Shown here piece after piece: positions 1-12,882 of a stretch of DNA of 64,000 nt. Below the pieces are notes generated by a model. It saw only the letters and a program-made list of their open reading frames with translations, did no database searches and had not been told where the DNA came from. Position 1 is the first letter of the stretch. Every line of letters starts with the position of its first letter. Made by a program: the position numbers and the translations under genes. Location of the stretch: positions 434,001 through 498,000 of the forward strand of contig JAAVTG010000051.1 in assembly GCA_011947345.1 (NCBI GenBank), in the 5' to 3' direction. This stretch comes from Phytophthora quininea (Eukaryota > Oomycota > Peronosporomycetes > Peronosporales > Peronosporaceae).

Positions 1-1
1 T

Positions 2-2385
2 GCGGGTCAACGAACTCGTGACAATGAATGGGTGCTTGCTCAATGCCGCTCGTATTTTGAAGAGCTCCTGAACGCGGAATTAGCTGCAAATATGCATGCA
101 GAGAGCGAAGGTGAAGATGAATCTCGAGTTGATACGTATACCGGCGGTATGACGCGATTGTTTTCAGCGTCGTTCCGCTCAATGCTTGATGAAATAACAG
201 CCCCAGTACTGAGTAGTCTTGGGCATGTGGAGGATGACGAGCATCCAAATCCCCGCTCAGCATTTTGTACTAACTACGGATGGAGTTGGACTCTGTCGTG
301 GCAGACCACAAACAACTACGCAAATTGGTTGGATCTAGCACTTCGGCAACGGAAGCTCACAAAATGTGTCTCGGGTGGGCTTCCTCGAAATCCTCGAACT
401 TCGAAGCCGCCTCCTCAGGAAGGTAAAGCGACTTACGTTTATGCAAATGGCGATGAGTATGACGGAGAGTTTGTGGGAGGGAAGCGCGAAGGATTCGGTG
501 TTTACCTTGAGCGAGCAACCGGCAGTCAATATGATGGAACTTGGCACGCTGATAAACGACACGGAAAAGGAGTGCTTACTTCAAAAGCTAGCGGTGGGTA
601 TATCTATGACGGCGAGTGGATGGATGATATGAGGTGTGGTCAGGGACACAGCACACGGCGAGGCGGGGGCGGTACAGGCGGTGGCGAAAGCTATACAGGT
701 CAATGGCGTGCGAATCGCTTTCACAGCCAAGGTGTGTATGTGAATGGCGATGGCGACGTGTACGATGGCGAGTGGCAGGACGGCGTACGGCATGGTGCTG
801 GCAAACTAACCGTAGCAAAGCCAGCGCAGAATAAACCCGGCGATATGGGCGGCGTAATGCAATACGTTGGGGAGTGGGAAGATGGAAAATTCAATGGAAT
901 TGGTTCGTGCCAGTATGCTGATGGCTCGCAGTACTCTGGGGCATTTAAACAAGGTCGACGCCATGGGAACGGCATCCTACTTCTAGCGTGTGGGGATCGA
1001 TACGAAGGTCAATGGTGGCAAGGATTGCGCCATGGCCAAGGTGTAGCTTTTCAAAAACCTCAGGGACAACGCGAGAGGGTCATGGAAGCGTGGAGTCGAG
1101 GTCCGCGACGGAGAATGGATGATCACATTTGCTAATGGCGATAAGTATTCTGGTGCATGTCATCGTGGACGTCCATGGGGAAAAGGGACGTGCAAGTTTG
1201 CCAATGGCTCTGCATATACTGGTGAATGGGTAGATGGTCTTCGTGAGGGCCGTGGTGTGTGTGTAAACCCCGATGGATCCATTCTCGAAGGCGACTGGAA
1301 ACACTCCGTGTTCGTCAAGGCAGTACGCTCTCCATCGCGCTTTGTGGACGTCTCCTTATCCACTAACACACCGCCATCGTCTCCGAGGAATCGTCCGTCA
1401 GACGCTGGGTTTGAACACGATAATACCGCACAAATGCACCCTGAAAGCGGTGCTCATCGACATGTATACTCGAATGGAGATATTTACGAAGGGGATTTTA
1501 AGCAATACCAGCGCGATGGATTTGGTGTGTTTACTGAGCGATCCACTGGCAGCACCTACGAAGGTCAATGGTCGAGCAATCTGCGGCACGGCAGCGGCGT
1601 ATTGACCTCGGGCTCCAAGGACTTTATTTATGATGGGGCATGGGAGAATGACGAGCGCTGTGGCTATGGTCACTGCGTGATTAGCGGCGGTCGAGAGACT
1701 TACAGTGGCGAATGGAAAGCAAACGCCTTCCACGGACAGGGCAAGTACACTGATGCCGAAGGTAATCTTTACGAAGGGGAGTTCGTGCGGGGCAAGAAGC
1801 ACGGCGTTGGTAAACTAATCACCACTGTAGCAGAAACACCGATACCTTCATCCGATCAATCCAAAACGGAACAATACTCTGGGGAGTGGCGGGAAGGCTG
1901 TCGCGAGGGTCTGGGCGATGCAATGTTTGCGGACGGATCGAGGTACTCGGGTCAGTGGAAAGACGATCTTCAGGACGGTGAAGGAACTTTCACGTCCGCC
2001 CACAATGACCGCTACGTGGGTCAATGGCGTCGCGGGTGTCGAGAAGGAGCAGGCGTGCTCAGGGTTGGAAGTTCTGGTGTAACGAAAGAAGGCCAGTGGC
2101 GTCGCGACGAGGCTGTCGACGGCGAGTGGACCATCACGTTCCCGGACGGCAGCAAGTTCATCGGCGAGTGCGTAGGTGGACGACCGCATGGCCACGGTCT
2201 CTGCAAATATGCGGGCGGGGACATCTACGACGGCATGTGGGTGAACGGCAAGCGCCACGGCACCGGCTCGGGTTTCTTTGCCAACGGCGAGCTTTGCGGG
2301 CCAGTGGGAAAATAACCATGTCGCGCTCAATGGCCAAGGCAAGTTGACGCTCGCAGACGGCACCGTGCACGTGTATGCCAAGTAG
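2..2385 (+). CDS. MORN-repeat protein, 5' end outside window
   Basis: About 21 MORN repeats (pattern Y-x-G-x-W/F-x-x-G-x-x-x-G-x-G) fill the protein after a roughly 140-residue head. The frame is open to the left edge of the window, so the start probably lies upstream. The repeats form two successive arrays of similar order, at about 425-1300 and 1450-2385. The frame is broken near 1076 and near 2292. Past the second break the other frame continues with a QWENN-type repeat and ends naturally with VYAK and a TAG at 2383. MORN arrays bind membranes or act as scaffolds and appear in PIP kinases, junctophilins and cytoskeletal proteins; no catalytic domain is visible here, so the role is unknown. 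The next gene starts about 175 bp downstream on the same strand. Confidence 0.85.
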
Positions 2386-2559
2386 TCGTAGCGTAGAGTA
2401 TCGCTACGACCATTGCAAACTTCAAGCATTTCGAGTGCAGGAAGTTCAACGGCCTTGAATATAGCCATTTTGTGATTGGCGGAAAAAGCCTTCTGAATCT
2501 GATTCGCACGTAGAGGAGGTTGCGGAAAGAAAGGCATTCCCCGATCAGGCAAGGCGAGC

Positions 2560-5500
2560 ATGGAGCCCCCAGCGCGGGCGACGCGTCGTCCGCCGGCTCC
2601 AGTTCCTGTGCGTCTGCCCATGACGCTTCTGCATCTGCCAAGCCTCCCGCGGTCTCCCAGCTCCACGTACAAGCCGAGAAATCCAGCGACCAAGTGGACG
2701 AACACTCTGCCAAGACAATGTCGCGGTCAGAGTCTGACTCAGACAGCAGCGCCACAACCTCCAAGAGCTTGCTACGCGCCCAGTTGGAGCGCGAGATGGA
2801 CAAGAGAAGACCGGACCACTTTGTCATCGGTGTCACGTGTCGCTCGCTCGGCGGAGTTCCAGGAGAACTCCGCGCTCGGGTCTGGAAGGAACTGCTGGGT
2901 GTTGCTCGTAGCGAGCGACTGTTCCTGGACCAGAGCATCCTCAGGGTGGAGGAGGATCTGGACAACCAACGAGTCATCGCTGCCGACGCAGCCAGAACCA
3001 GAGGCAACGAGCCCAGGTTTAAACAGCCAGAGACGGTGGAGCTGGTGATCAAACTGCTCACGTACTACTGCAAGTGCAGGAGTATCCAATACAAACAAGG
3101 CATGAACGAGGTGTTAGCCCCGTTCTTGCTACTGACAGAGCAGCGAGAGGACAGTGGGGAAGATGTTCCACTTGCAGAAGGAGTGGTGTTCCAGTGCTTC
3201 TACGCGCTGATTGACAAGTTCTTGCCGCATGTGTTTGTGGACAGGGAGTTCAGGTCGCTACAGTGCTCGTTCCAGTTGTACAGGTTGCTGATATTGTATC
3301 ATGATCCGGAGCTATGTCGGTACTTGAGCAGCATGACATGACCCCGGAACTCTATGTGACGCCGTGGTTCATGACGCTCTTTGCGAGATCTTTACCGCCA
3401 GAATTCGTGTTTTACTTGTGGGACTTTTTCTTGCTGGAGGAAGATCCGTATCTGCTGCATTTTGTGGCCTATGCGTTGGTAGCAGCAAACCGGGACCGTA
3501 TTTTCGAGGCGGATATTGCGATGCTGCCGCAAGTGCTGAGCTCACTGACGTTTTCATCCCGCGAGGAACTGGAGCGAGTGTGTGCGGAAGCGTTAGCGTT
3601 TTCGGACACTACGCCACGTTCTTTAAGCGGGACTTGTACTCGGTTTGTTACGGTGGGTTCACCGATGCTTCGCTACCTTTTCTCGAGCAATTGTATTCCT
3701 GCTCCAGCCTGCAGGTATACCCAGAGGAGCTAGTGCGCAATCTACTGGATCGTTTAGCCTCGAGGGCGAAAGAAAAACATTTGCCAGTCTTGCCACCGGC
3801 CGCGCCATACAAGACCAGCAATCGGGCGATTCATTGAACCCGTTGCTGTCTCCCACCACTGAGAAAGCTCCTAAACTATTCTCCTCGGCGCGTGATGAAG
3901 AAGACGAGTCGACCGCACTCAAGTACATTGTTTTGGATTGCCGACCAGCTGAGGAGTTTCACAAGTGCCACTTGAGTCTGTCCCACCACATTGACCCAAA
4001 TGTTATGAAGAGACCGGATGCGCTTGATGTGCTAATGAAGGGCTTTGGGCACATGAAAGGATGCCACTTTTGCTTCGTCGGTCCCTCTGTCGATGCATCT
4101 GCACTCAAGCGATCGACATCAAACAACGTCCTCAATCCGATCGTGCGGTTAGCGAGAGTTATCTCCAATGACAAAAGTTCAACACAAAAACCAATTGAGA
4201 TACACTTGGCGGCGGAGGTTGTTGGAGACACGTCAGCATTGTCGACGCCAAGTGGCCCCGTAACGTTGCTTCGTAAACAAAGTCCTGGTGAGCCAGGCGC
4301 CTTGGCCACTGAAATTGGTAGCGGTGGGGCAACCAAGGTTCATGCTGAGCACATGTCAGTGACTCGTCTTGTGTTGATGTTCTTGCAAAAGGGTTTCAAA
4401 TATGTGAGTCGATTGGACGGCGGTTTTGACGAACTTGAAAGAACCATTCGGGAGATGGATACATTTGCACAGGAGCAACTCCTTGTATCGTCGCCATTAC
4501 CAGAGCCAGCGGTTAATGAATCTTCGACTGACTCAGTTGGAAGTTCATCCAGTGGCTTTAACCTGTTAGCAAAAATTGGCCTTAGTCGATCACGCACAGT
4601 ATCCCAAGACGATTTTACAACGGAGGGGATGGTAACAGCCACGCTGACCGAGTTGACACGGTTGGCGGACTCGCTAGCCCAAACTCAAGCGCTGTTTTGC
4701 TATCCTCGTCAGCCCCTAGCAGCGAATTGAAGAGAGCTAAAGCATCAGCAGGGGCGGCAATGTCAACACTATCGCAACGTTTGATGTCCCTGAAAACTGC
4801 TGCAAAGGATGTTGTTTCATCCTCCTCGAGCTCAGCGACTCGGAGTAGTAGCAGACAGCAGCTCTCGTCTTCGGAAGCGTCGGCGGAGACAAATGGTATG
4901 GGCGACGACGGCTGGATTGAAGTCAATGTGAAGAAGAGCAGTGAAGCAGGACAAACGAAAGATGTCGAGCTTCAGGCCGGTCCTATCGGCATCATGTTCC
5001 AGAAATCTCGCACTTCAAAGAAGTTTCAAGCCGTCGTAGACAGCGTCGTGCCCGAGAGCCAGGCAGCCGAAACTGGTATGATTCACGACGGAGATCTACT
5101 CGTCGCGATTAACGGAGAAAGTCTGGAGGACACGGCGTTCCTCAATGTCATTGAGCGCGTCATCGAAGCCACTCGGCCGGTGGTTCTGCGCTTCCTGACC
5201 CCATACTCCCATAGCGTGAGAAAAGACGCTGAAGAGGACGCTATTGCAGTTCCACCGCTCGCACCCACTTTGGTTAGTGCCACACGACACTCGGTCTGTA
5301 TTGCATGGGACAAAGTGGTGCTCCCAACTGGGCCGTCACACTACCAGCTCCAGTTTGCGAAGCAGTCAGGGGACGAATTTAACCCTGGGTCACGGTGTCA
5401 ATGAAGCATGAAGGCACAACGACTGACATGGACACGACAGGGGTTACAGACCAAACGAACGGCACAATGGTCGGCCTTGATCCTGGCGATGGGCTTGTTT

Positions 5501-7248
5501 TCCGCGTGCGTTGTGGAGATGGGCAACGCTGGGGTCCTTACAGCCTGTCGAGCACATCCATGCGAACGTTAGATGATCGTACGATGCCTCCTACTTCCGG
5601 AACTGTGACACCGACGGCTGTGGGCCGCGAAGGTATTAAGACGGCTATCTTCCTCCCAGGCGTCAGCCCCGAATACGTAGAACGTGGCCGTTTCTTTTAC
5701 CGCGTTTTGATTGCGCTACGGGCACGACGCCGACCTGATTTCGACGCTGAGAGGCTTGATCTTATCTTGGAACGGGGTGTAGTGATTAGATGTACAGAAC
5801 GACTTCTGTGTCCAGGTACGAATCAAGTATTCGTTCGTCTTGCTCTTGGACAAAGCAATCAGAACCCTGAGCAAGACCGAGGGTATGAAGGAACGGATGG
5901 CGAGCCAATGCTACTTCGCAATGGTGATAGAGAGGCTGATGATGACGCAGATGGTGTGTGGGCATTTGAAAACACCCTTGACGGGGATGTCGTACTGGAA
6001 CGGATCCCGGAGTCTGCGGTGGAAGAGATCGGACTTTCACTGCAAGAGCAGGCGAAGTCCATGTTCCAGTCCTTCCTCAGTGGACGCGGCATTAAGGCTC
6101 CAGGCAGTTTAGGCGAGAAAGCGAACTCCAACAGTGGAGGTTCGATCAGCTCTGTAGGTTCAACTGCCGCTAGTACCAGTAGCGGTGGAGTTAGCAGTGC
6201 TTCTGCGTCCGTTGCACCGCGTATCTTAAAGGTGTTTGCGGACTCTAACACCTCGCTCGTTGTGACATGGGACCCTGTTAACGATGTGGGTGTGACCAAG
6301 TACCAGATTCAGTATGTAAGGGACCGACTCGCTGCAATGTGGTGGACTACAGTGAAGCCCGATATCGATGCCGATACTCTGAAATATACAGTGACAGGGT
6401 TGGCCGCCAACACAAACTACCGCGTCCGGGTTCGCAGCGGCACGGACGAGAATGGATGGGGTCCATACAGTGAGTCGAGTGATATTTGCCGTACGCTTCG
6501 AAGCGGTAAATCCTCAGCAAATAACTCATCCAGCGATGAAGATAGTGAGTCGTCGTCCAAAGTCGTTGCCAGCGACAGGGAAAATGCGCCGCTACGCACC
6601 GGCAGCTCGATCCTGGACAAAGCAGTGGCTGTGGCTACTCGCTTGCGACGGCATTCGAATTCCTCAAACAATTCTCAACTAGAAGCACACGCCAACGAAG
6701 CTCGACAGAGTTCTAGAGGAAATGAAATCGAGGCGGAAGAAGAGCAGGGCGGCAGAAAAAGTGAACTTGAGCCACCCTCGCCTCGATACGTCAATTTGGC
6801 AAGTTGGAAGTCTTCGTCTAACGATGCTCACAAGGATTTCCGCTTTTACCGCGCTATGAAGTTTGAGGAACAGGATGGCGACGTTCAGTTGACGCGTCTG
6901 GGAGAGCGGGAGCTAGTCATTACACCCTCAGTGCTTCTTGTGCTGAACGCGCTGGCAGCCACACGCGAAGGCTTCGCGTTGGTGGAGGAATGGAGGCCGC
7001 TGACCACCGTCACGGAGGTGTCCGAAAGGGACGATTTGGAGAACTCGCTCGTCTTCCACTTCAAGGTACGAGATCGCATTATGACTGCATGTTATACAGT
7101 GGTAGACTGACATTATTTTACCTTGCAGAAGCCTGTGACGGACGCTGACGACACTCTTGAAAACGAGCGATTGATCGTTGTTGTGGATGGAGCTAAGACT
7201 TGTGCACAGGTTGTACAGGAGTACACTACGAAGAAATCCAGACCGTGA
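2560..7248 (+). CDS. TBC1D23-like RabGAP with rhodanese, PDZ, FN3 and C-terminal PH-like domains
   Basis: A TBC domain (about 2800-3640) is followed by a rhodanese-like domain (about 3920-4450), a PDZ domain (about 4960-5210), two FN3 modules (about 5240-5580 and 6200-6500) and a C-terminal PH-like domain (about 6820-7240). TBC plus rhodanese plus a C-terminal PH-like domain is the layout of TBC1D23, which captures golgin-tethered vesicles at the trans-Golgi; the PDZ and FN3 domains are additions. Both GAP fingers are present: IxxDxxR (Arg codon 2994-2996) and YxQ (Gln codon 3096-3098). The ATG at 2560 joins the frame if one C is missing from the run at about 2570. Further breaks lie near 3315, 3609, 3800, 4697 and 5385, mostly in short homopolymers. 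One intron, 7066-7128 (GT-AG, 63 bp), brings in the last 39 codons. Confidence 0.85.
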
Positions 7249-7377
7249 GGAGCGACTACGCCCGTTCTTCTGTGTAGAAACTGAAGGTATATGTTGATAA
7301 GGTGCGTCCAAGTGAAAAAGAAATCCGTGGGATAAAATACAGCTGCCTGAATTGGCGCTTTGATAAATTGAGGTACC

Positions 7378-10371
7378 TTACTTGTCGCTATCCGAGTCGT
7401 TAGAGCTGTTGGATGCAGAGCGAATCGTTTGCAAGGTGAGTAGCGTGCGCGTAACTTGACGTTGGAATTTGAGCTTCGTAGGAGCCAAGCGAACGCAGTG
7501 CCGGAAGTACGTGAGGGCGGCCCAATGTTCGTGCATCTTCACACCGGTCAACTACAGTACAACGTCAATATGAATACAACAGTTCTAAATGCCAACCAAA
7601 CGACTTACCCCAAGTAGGTAAAATATCCCGACAGCTCCGTTCGAGAAGCGATGGCAATCCTCTCTCCATGGCGACAACGCCTCAAGCACATTCTCGTACG
7701 CATCCAGTTCTAAACGTCCACGACAACATGATCAGCTAATAGTACTAACTCTCGAAACACTATTTTTCTGCCTTACCGTAGAACCACCGTGCTAACTGCA
7801 ATCGTGTTTCTCGCCCAGCAATACCACCAGTATGATGCTCCATCACGTAAAATGTTTTCCAGCATTGGGCGCCAGCCCCCACGAGACGCTTCCGAAGATT
7901 TTCTCCTTCAGACAAAGATTTTACTCTTTGCCAGCGTCGTAACAATTCCCAGTGCAGCACTGCAAACAAATCAAAGTCCCAACCAGTCTGTTCCAAAAGG
8001 GACAACAGAGCTTCCGATGAAAAACAGCCGGCGCCATCGTCAAAGCTCATCATTCCCCACAGCAGATCGCAGTCTCCAGGAGTAAAGTGCGCAAATTGGT
8101 GCTGGAAACTGATGTGCAATCTCCGTGTAACAGGGTTCGAGATAACATATCTACTAGTGGATGCCTTCGGCTGAGGCTCTACTGTAGCGAAGAAGACGTC
8201 AAATGTATCGCTTGCTGGAGCCGAAATCATCTGCGAGTTGGTCAAAATGTCATCGCTGCTGTGGTTCAGGCTCTCGAAAAACATTTTGAAAATCTCAAAG
8301 TCGACTGGCAGACAGAAGCAGTCTGGATGCGGCGACAATTGCGGAAGTTCCAACCTCATCGCTTCTCCATCGGCAGGAACACTAAGAAACGCACTTGAGA
8401 TGGCATCACGGAAGGAAAACCCTGCATCGCCGGCCAGAATCGCGATTGGAAAAGGGTCATAGGTTTTATCCAAGAGTGCCAGCAAGAATTGAAATGCTTC
8501 AACAGGGAAGAGGATGATACCTGTCGATTCCGTTGACCCCGGAGCTGAAGTACTAAACTGCTGCAGCACTTGCAGCAGCGTTTCATTGAGTCGACTGTCC
8601 TCGTAGACTGGCTGTGCACTGGGATCTTCAACAGCACGGAGATTAATGTCCATGTCGGCAATACTGGATGTATCCTTGCCCAGAAACACTTCTTGCACTA
8701 CATTATGAGTATTCGTGTCGACCTGTTCACATTCTTCTCGTCTTATTTGTCGCGTTGCTACAGTGAACACATCGGCCCGAAGTGAATCCAGAAAATAATT
8801 CCCCATCAGCATCACAGGACCATCACTTCCGACAAGCCATTGTCGCTGCGAATGGAGGAGGCGGAGTGTTTTCCTAGTTGAAGAATCGACAGCGACGAAG
8901 CTGCTTGTATCGAACAATGCGAAATCTAACTGTCCGCGTTCAACGAACGCCTGGAAGCAATCCATCTGCCCACGAGATTCCAGCACTTGCTCACTCAGGT
9001 CGGTTGCCACCACCAGCGGAACTAACCCATGCTTTTCGAACTCCTCAGTCTCCACCAGCTCCAGGAAATGCAACATGAAGGAATGAAGAAATTTACAAGA
9101 GCCACTGGCAGCTTCCCAAACGTAGCAATTCGGTTCTCCATTCTTACTAGTCTGCACAAACGCAGAGCTGCTTAGCAGGAAATTGGCAGCCACTCGAGCA
9201 TAACTTTTAGCGAGGAAGGAACTGCTGGATACTCCGAAAGGAATCGTGCCGGAACTCCAAGCTCGAATGCCTTGGTCCTTGTAAAATTGTTTCTGAGTGT
9301 CCCAAAGTCGACAATCGGAAAGTCGTGAGAGTTCTGGTGTAGCTGCGCTAGTTCGACCCGATGAGTCAAAGAGTAATCTCGAGGTTGTCTGCTCATGTGT
9401 TGGATTTGCATCAGGTATCACCACTGAAAACAATTCGAGCGGATACAAACCACTCCATAGCTGGGCTTCACGATTCTGCAATATCTCCAGTTCCCGCCTC
9501 ATTCGTGCTTGTGGAATTAGTCGTATCTGTCTTTGTAGCTTTTTGAGCAGGCTTGTACAAGTTTCGGGTGGAAGTGGCTCCAGCGTAGAACCAACAGGAG
9601 TAGTTGGAATGGTAGTTGGTTGACAGACGTGTACATTGTTCGAATGTCTTCATGTGATGAAATCTTGTTGTCAGCAATGACATCGGGGATCCGCTGCACA
9701 ATGTCCATCACAATCCGCCAGCTACATTGCTCGCGCAAGCGATCCAGCGGGCGAGTTATGAATTTTAAAGACGTGCTATTCATCTTATCACCACTGCCAA
9801 AGTCTTGGAGATGATACATTCGAGACTCGCTCGCAGCCAAACCCACTAGCCCAGAAGGATTTTCCAGCATGAGCAATACAAGTCGTCGACCAAAATCCAA
9901 ACCTCCCACAGCATTAACAATTCTAATCGTTTCCAATTGCTGGGGTGCGTACACCACACAAAACACTTTACTGGAATCCCAACTTTTATCTCTCATCCAC
10001 TGGCGGAATTCCTTCACATTCTCCACGTGAACGTAACAATCGTCATCGCCAGTTCGTCCACAGTTTATGATTGTATTCTTCTTGACGAAAGCGTCCAACA
10101 ACGTCGATAGTTGTGCTCCTTGCTTAGCCACATCAGCACTTCCAACGGAGACCAACAGGTGAGCTTCGACTTGGTATTTCGCAGCTGCTCGCTCCAATAC
10201 GTTTGCCAATGCTTCTGCCAACCAACATTGCGTCAGATCTTGCCGTAGTTTCTCCACTTCCATCCACGCAAATGTAAATTTGAGCTGTCCGTTTTCAACG
10301 ACGGATTGACATGGACTGTCACTCGCAGGAACGGATGGCGCCGACAGCACCAGGCAAAAATGGCTACACAT
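7378..10371 (-). CDS. SAM-methyltransferase-like protein with C-terminal TPR-like exons
   Basis: The ATG at 10371 opens a roughly 240-residue N-terminal region that I do not recognise. It is followed by a region with an IPFGVSSSSFLAKSYA-type motif and a glycine-poor motif-I-like strand (VWEAASGSCKF), which resemble class I SAM-dependent methyltransferases of the MidA/COG1565 kind. The frame shifts once near 9638; reading through joins the two halves by a Pro/Thr-rich linker. Two introns near the 3' end, 7710-7776 and 7552-7608, have GT-AG borders and keep phase. The last two exons encode helical TPR-like sequence (HWAALTYFRHCVRLAP) and an acidic tail ending at 7378. The substrate is unknown. 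It could instead be a non-catalytic methyltransferase fold, because motif I lacks the usual GxGxG. Confidence 0.7.
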
Positions 10372-10431
10372 TTCTCGGTGGTCGACACAGGAAACTTTAC
10401 TCTCTAAGTTATCGCCAAAAATCTGCTAGCT

Positions 10432-12710
10432 CTACACCTGAAATCTAGTCGTCTTGGCTGTCCGCCTCATTTTTGCTCGAATGTATCTAGACATGTACTC
10501 GGTGGCTCGGTATTTCTCGGACCACAAGATGCGTCCCATCCAGTTTTGCTCTCGAAGCAGCGTCTTGTCACCCATGGCGCGTTCCACACGTTCCATCAGG
10601 CTATCTGCGTTACAGGTACGGTCGTAGCGAGTTGAACAGGCATCAACACTGGCATCTTGAGCTGCATTCCAACGGGTTTCATCGCTGTACAAGTTCTTCA
10701 GTTCAGCAGCAAACTGGTTGGGATTGTTGGCGATTGCACCGCCCCATGAACTGGATGCAGAAGTCATACCTTCGGCGCCAATAGAAGTCGCCACGCATGG
10801 CGTCCCAACGAACCAACTGTCTGCAATTTTTCCTTTGATGCCTGCACCGTACCGCAGCGGAGCAATGCTCAGTCGATACTGACTAAGCGTATCGTGAGCG
10901 TCCAAGGCAAAACCTTTCAAAAGAAACCCATTGGCAGGATCATTCAGCTTCGAAAACCGTTTGGTATCAGCATAAGAGCCGTAAATGTGAATCTCCGCGT
11001 CTTCTCCAATACTACGAAGTTGGGGAAGAATGGCACGCTTCGTCCACTCGACAGCGTCCACATTTGGCGCATGTTTGAAGCTACCGATAAAAGCGACGTG
11101 TTTCCGATCTCCAAACGACCGTAAAGATGAAGTATCAATCTTAGGATAGAAGAAGTCGCATCGGTGTAGACCAGAACCTGGTACTTGGAAACGTGAGACT
11201 AATAAATCCCGCTCAAAATCCGACACAAATAGTGTCAGATCCGACCGATGAATCGAAGCCAATTCACGGATTGCCAGCTTCTCAATAGGAGCAATATCCA
11301 ACCGAGTTCCATCCAACGTCTCAGTAAAATCTACTCCTTGCTTTTTCACAGCGAATTCACGTGCTCGACGTAAGAAATGCACATCTTGTAGATCCAAAAC
11401 TCGCAGTGCTTCCGGTGCGTACTTCTTGGCTTGCCATCCATACATTTCTTCAGCGATGAAGCGGTCAAAGAGAACAAGTTGCGGCGTTGTTTCTGTCAAA
11501 ATCTTCTGGAAAGCATCGGTGTTAGCATCCGCTTGTAGACATCGCACACCTTGGTCTTGTTCCAGTCGAGTGGTATGGTCATTCAGTCGACTAGGCGACA
11601 CACAAAGCACTTGGTAGCCTCGTTCCTGCAAGATTTCAATAATATCCGCACTGCGTACCCCGGCGGCCGAACTTGTCCGTTCGGGCCATACAGAGCCCGC
11701 CAAGATGACCTTTTTCTTGCTTGCTGCAAATGCAGCTACACTTGCACTCTGGTTAGCCTTTTTCGCTTCAGATTTCGGATATGAATGCGCCACTTTACTC
11801 TCCAACGGCTGATACCATTCCGCACTCATATCTGCTGCCAGTCGAGCTTCTACATCGAAAGGCCCCGGCAATCCATCGGGGAAAAACTGTAACACAAGTT
11901 CCTGAAAATACGCGACTTGGTCGTCCTCCCGGTTTTGCGCTTTAGCAATGTGTTTGAACCACTTCATTCCACACCGAACATGGTCGCGTTCCTCCCGCAC
12001 AATTTGTTCCACGACTTTTGCGGACTCTTTGTCGCCCATCGACTTCATCCGATGAACTAACCTGTCTCCAGAATCCAATCCACGAGCTTCTTGTACTAAT
12101 GGAACAACCGCAATCCGAGCAGCTAAATCTGCCGACGTATTGGCTGCATGTTCCAACAGAGCTTTTGTTGCAGGTAAAGCTCCGTACCCCGACTGTAACT
12201 GTTTCAAGCGGGCATCCACCATGGCGAAATGTCGGGCTTCGTCGCTGGCAACTTTGAGGAAATCGTGGTAAAATTCACGTGGCAACTGGTGTTTCTCTGG
12301 ATCAAAGCGGACAATGGTGTCCCAGTAGTTGTCGATCGCGCCCAATTCAATATGCGCCAAAGCGTGTAACATGATGATCGGGATACTTGCTGTTTCCTGT
12401 AACTGTTTCATGGACGGCATTTCCTTTGGCGGTAAAAGTTGCGGCTTCTCACCGCGAGCTGGTAAACTAGGAGCTTGGTGCACACCCCATTCGGGTTCTG
12501 TATACACTGGTAAACCTTCCTTGTTCCAGCGAGACTGGCACTCGAAAGTAAGACTCACTTTTTCGTGAGGGTCCGGCGAGTGTAATATACGGGAACCATA
12601 GGCGAGCAGCGAGTCCAATGAGGCGGAAGATGGAGAGGAAGATAACGCAGCGGTCAGCAGGCGGCGACGCGTATTGGGAGACCCCGCCGCGCCAGCGACG
12701 AGCGCAGCAT
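10432..12710 (-). CDS. DUF455 ferritin-like di-iron domain fused to a GT4-type glycosyltransferase
   Basis: The N-terminal half carries a ferritin-like DUF455 (MiaE-like) domain with a complete di-iron ligand set: E in HIELGAI, ExxH in DEARHF, E in VQEARG and ExxH in EERDHV. The C-terminal half is a GT-B glycosyltransferase of the GT4 type, with FIGSFKHAPNVDAVEW and a nucleotide-sugar site PLRYGAGIKGKI...GTPCV...GAEGM. The ATG at 12710 would start an Arg/Ser/Leu-rich, acid-free N-terminus resembling a mitochondrial presequence; joining it needs one extra G in the GGGG run near 12682. Without it the frame runs back with no ATG. It is transcribed away from the CRN gene starting at 12883. The reaction and acceptor are unknown. 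Confidence 0.85.
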
Positions 12711-12856
12711 TTTTCGACCGTCCAATGTGGCAAATGGATAAGAAAAAGCGTACCCAAATTCCGGTACAGTATTTTGTTGACAAAATGGACACAGATTGAT
12801 TGACAACTTGACGAATAGAGACTTCCACCTGAAAGAACCACACAAGTTTTTTTCTT

Positions 12857-12876
12857 TCTCATTGTTAAACTTTCGT
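12857..12876 (+). promoter_or_regulatory. INR-like core promoter of the CRN gene
   Basis: A TCTCATTGTTAAAC stretch sits about 20-25 bp ahead of the ATG at 12883, matching the YCAYT core of the oomycete initiator. The close spacing implies a very short 5' leader. Assigned by eye only. Confidence 0.35.
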
Positions 12877-12882
12877 TCTAAA

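Noticed and set aside
2327..3061. Minus-strand open frame of 244 codons opposite the TBC gene
   Set aside because: It is a shadow of the plus-strand TBC domain, whose motifs (YKQGMNE, IAADAART) are unmistakable.
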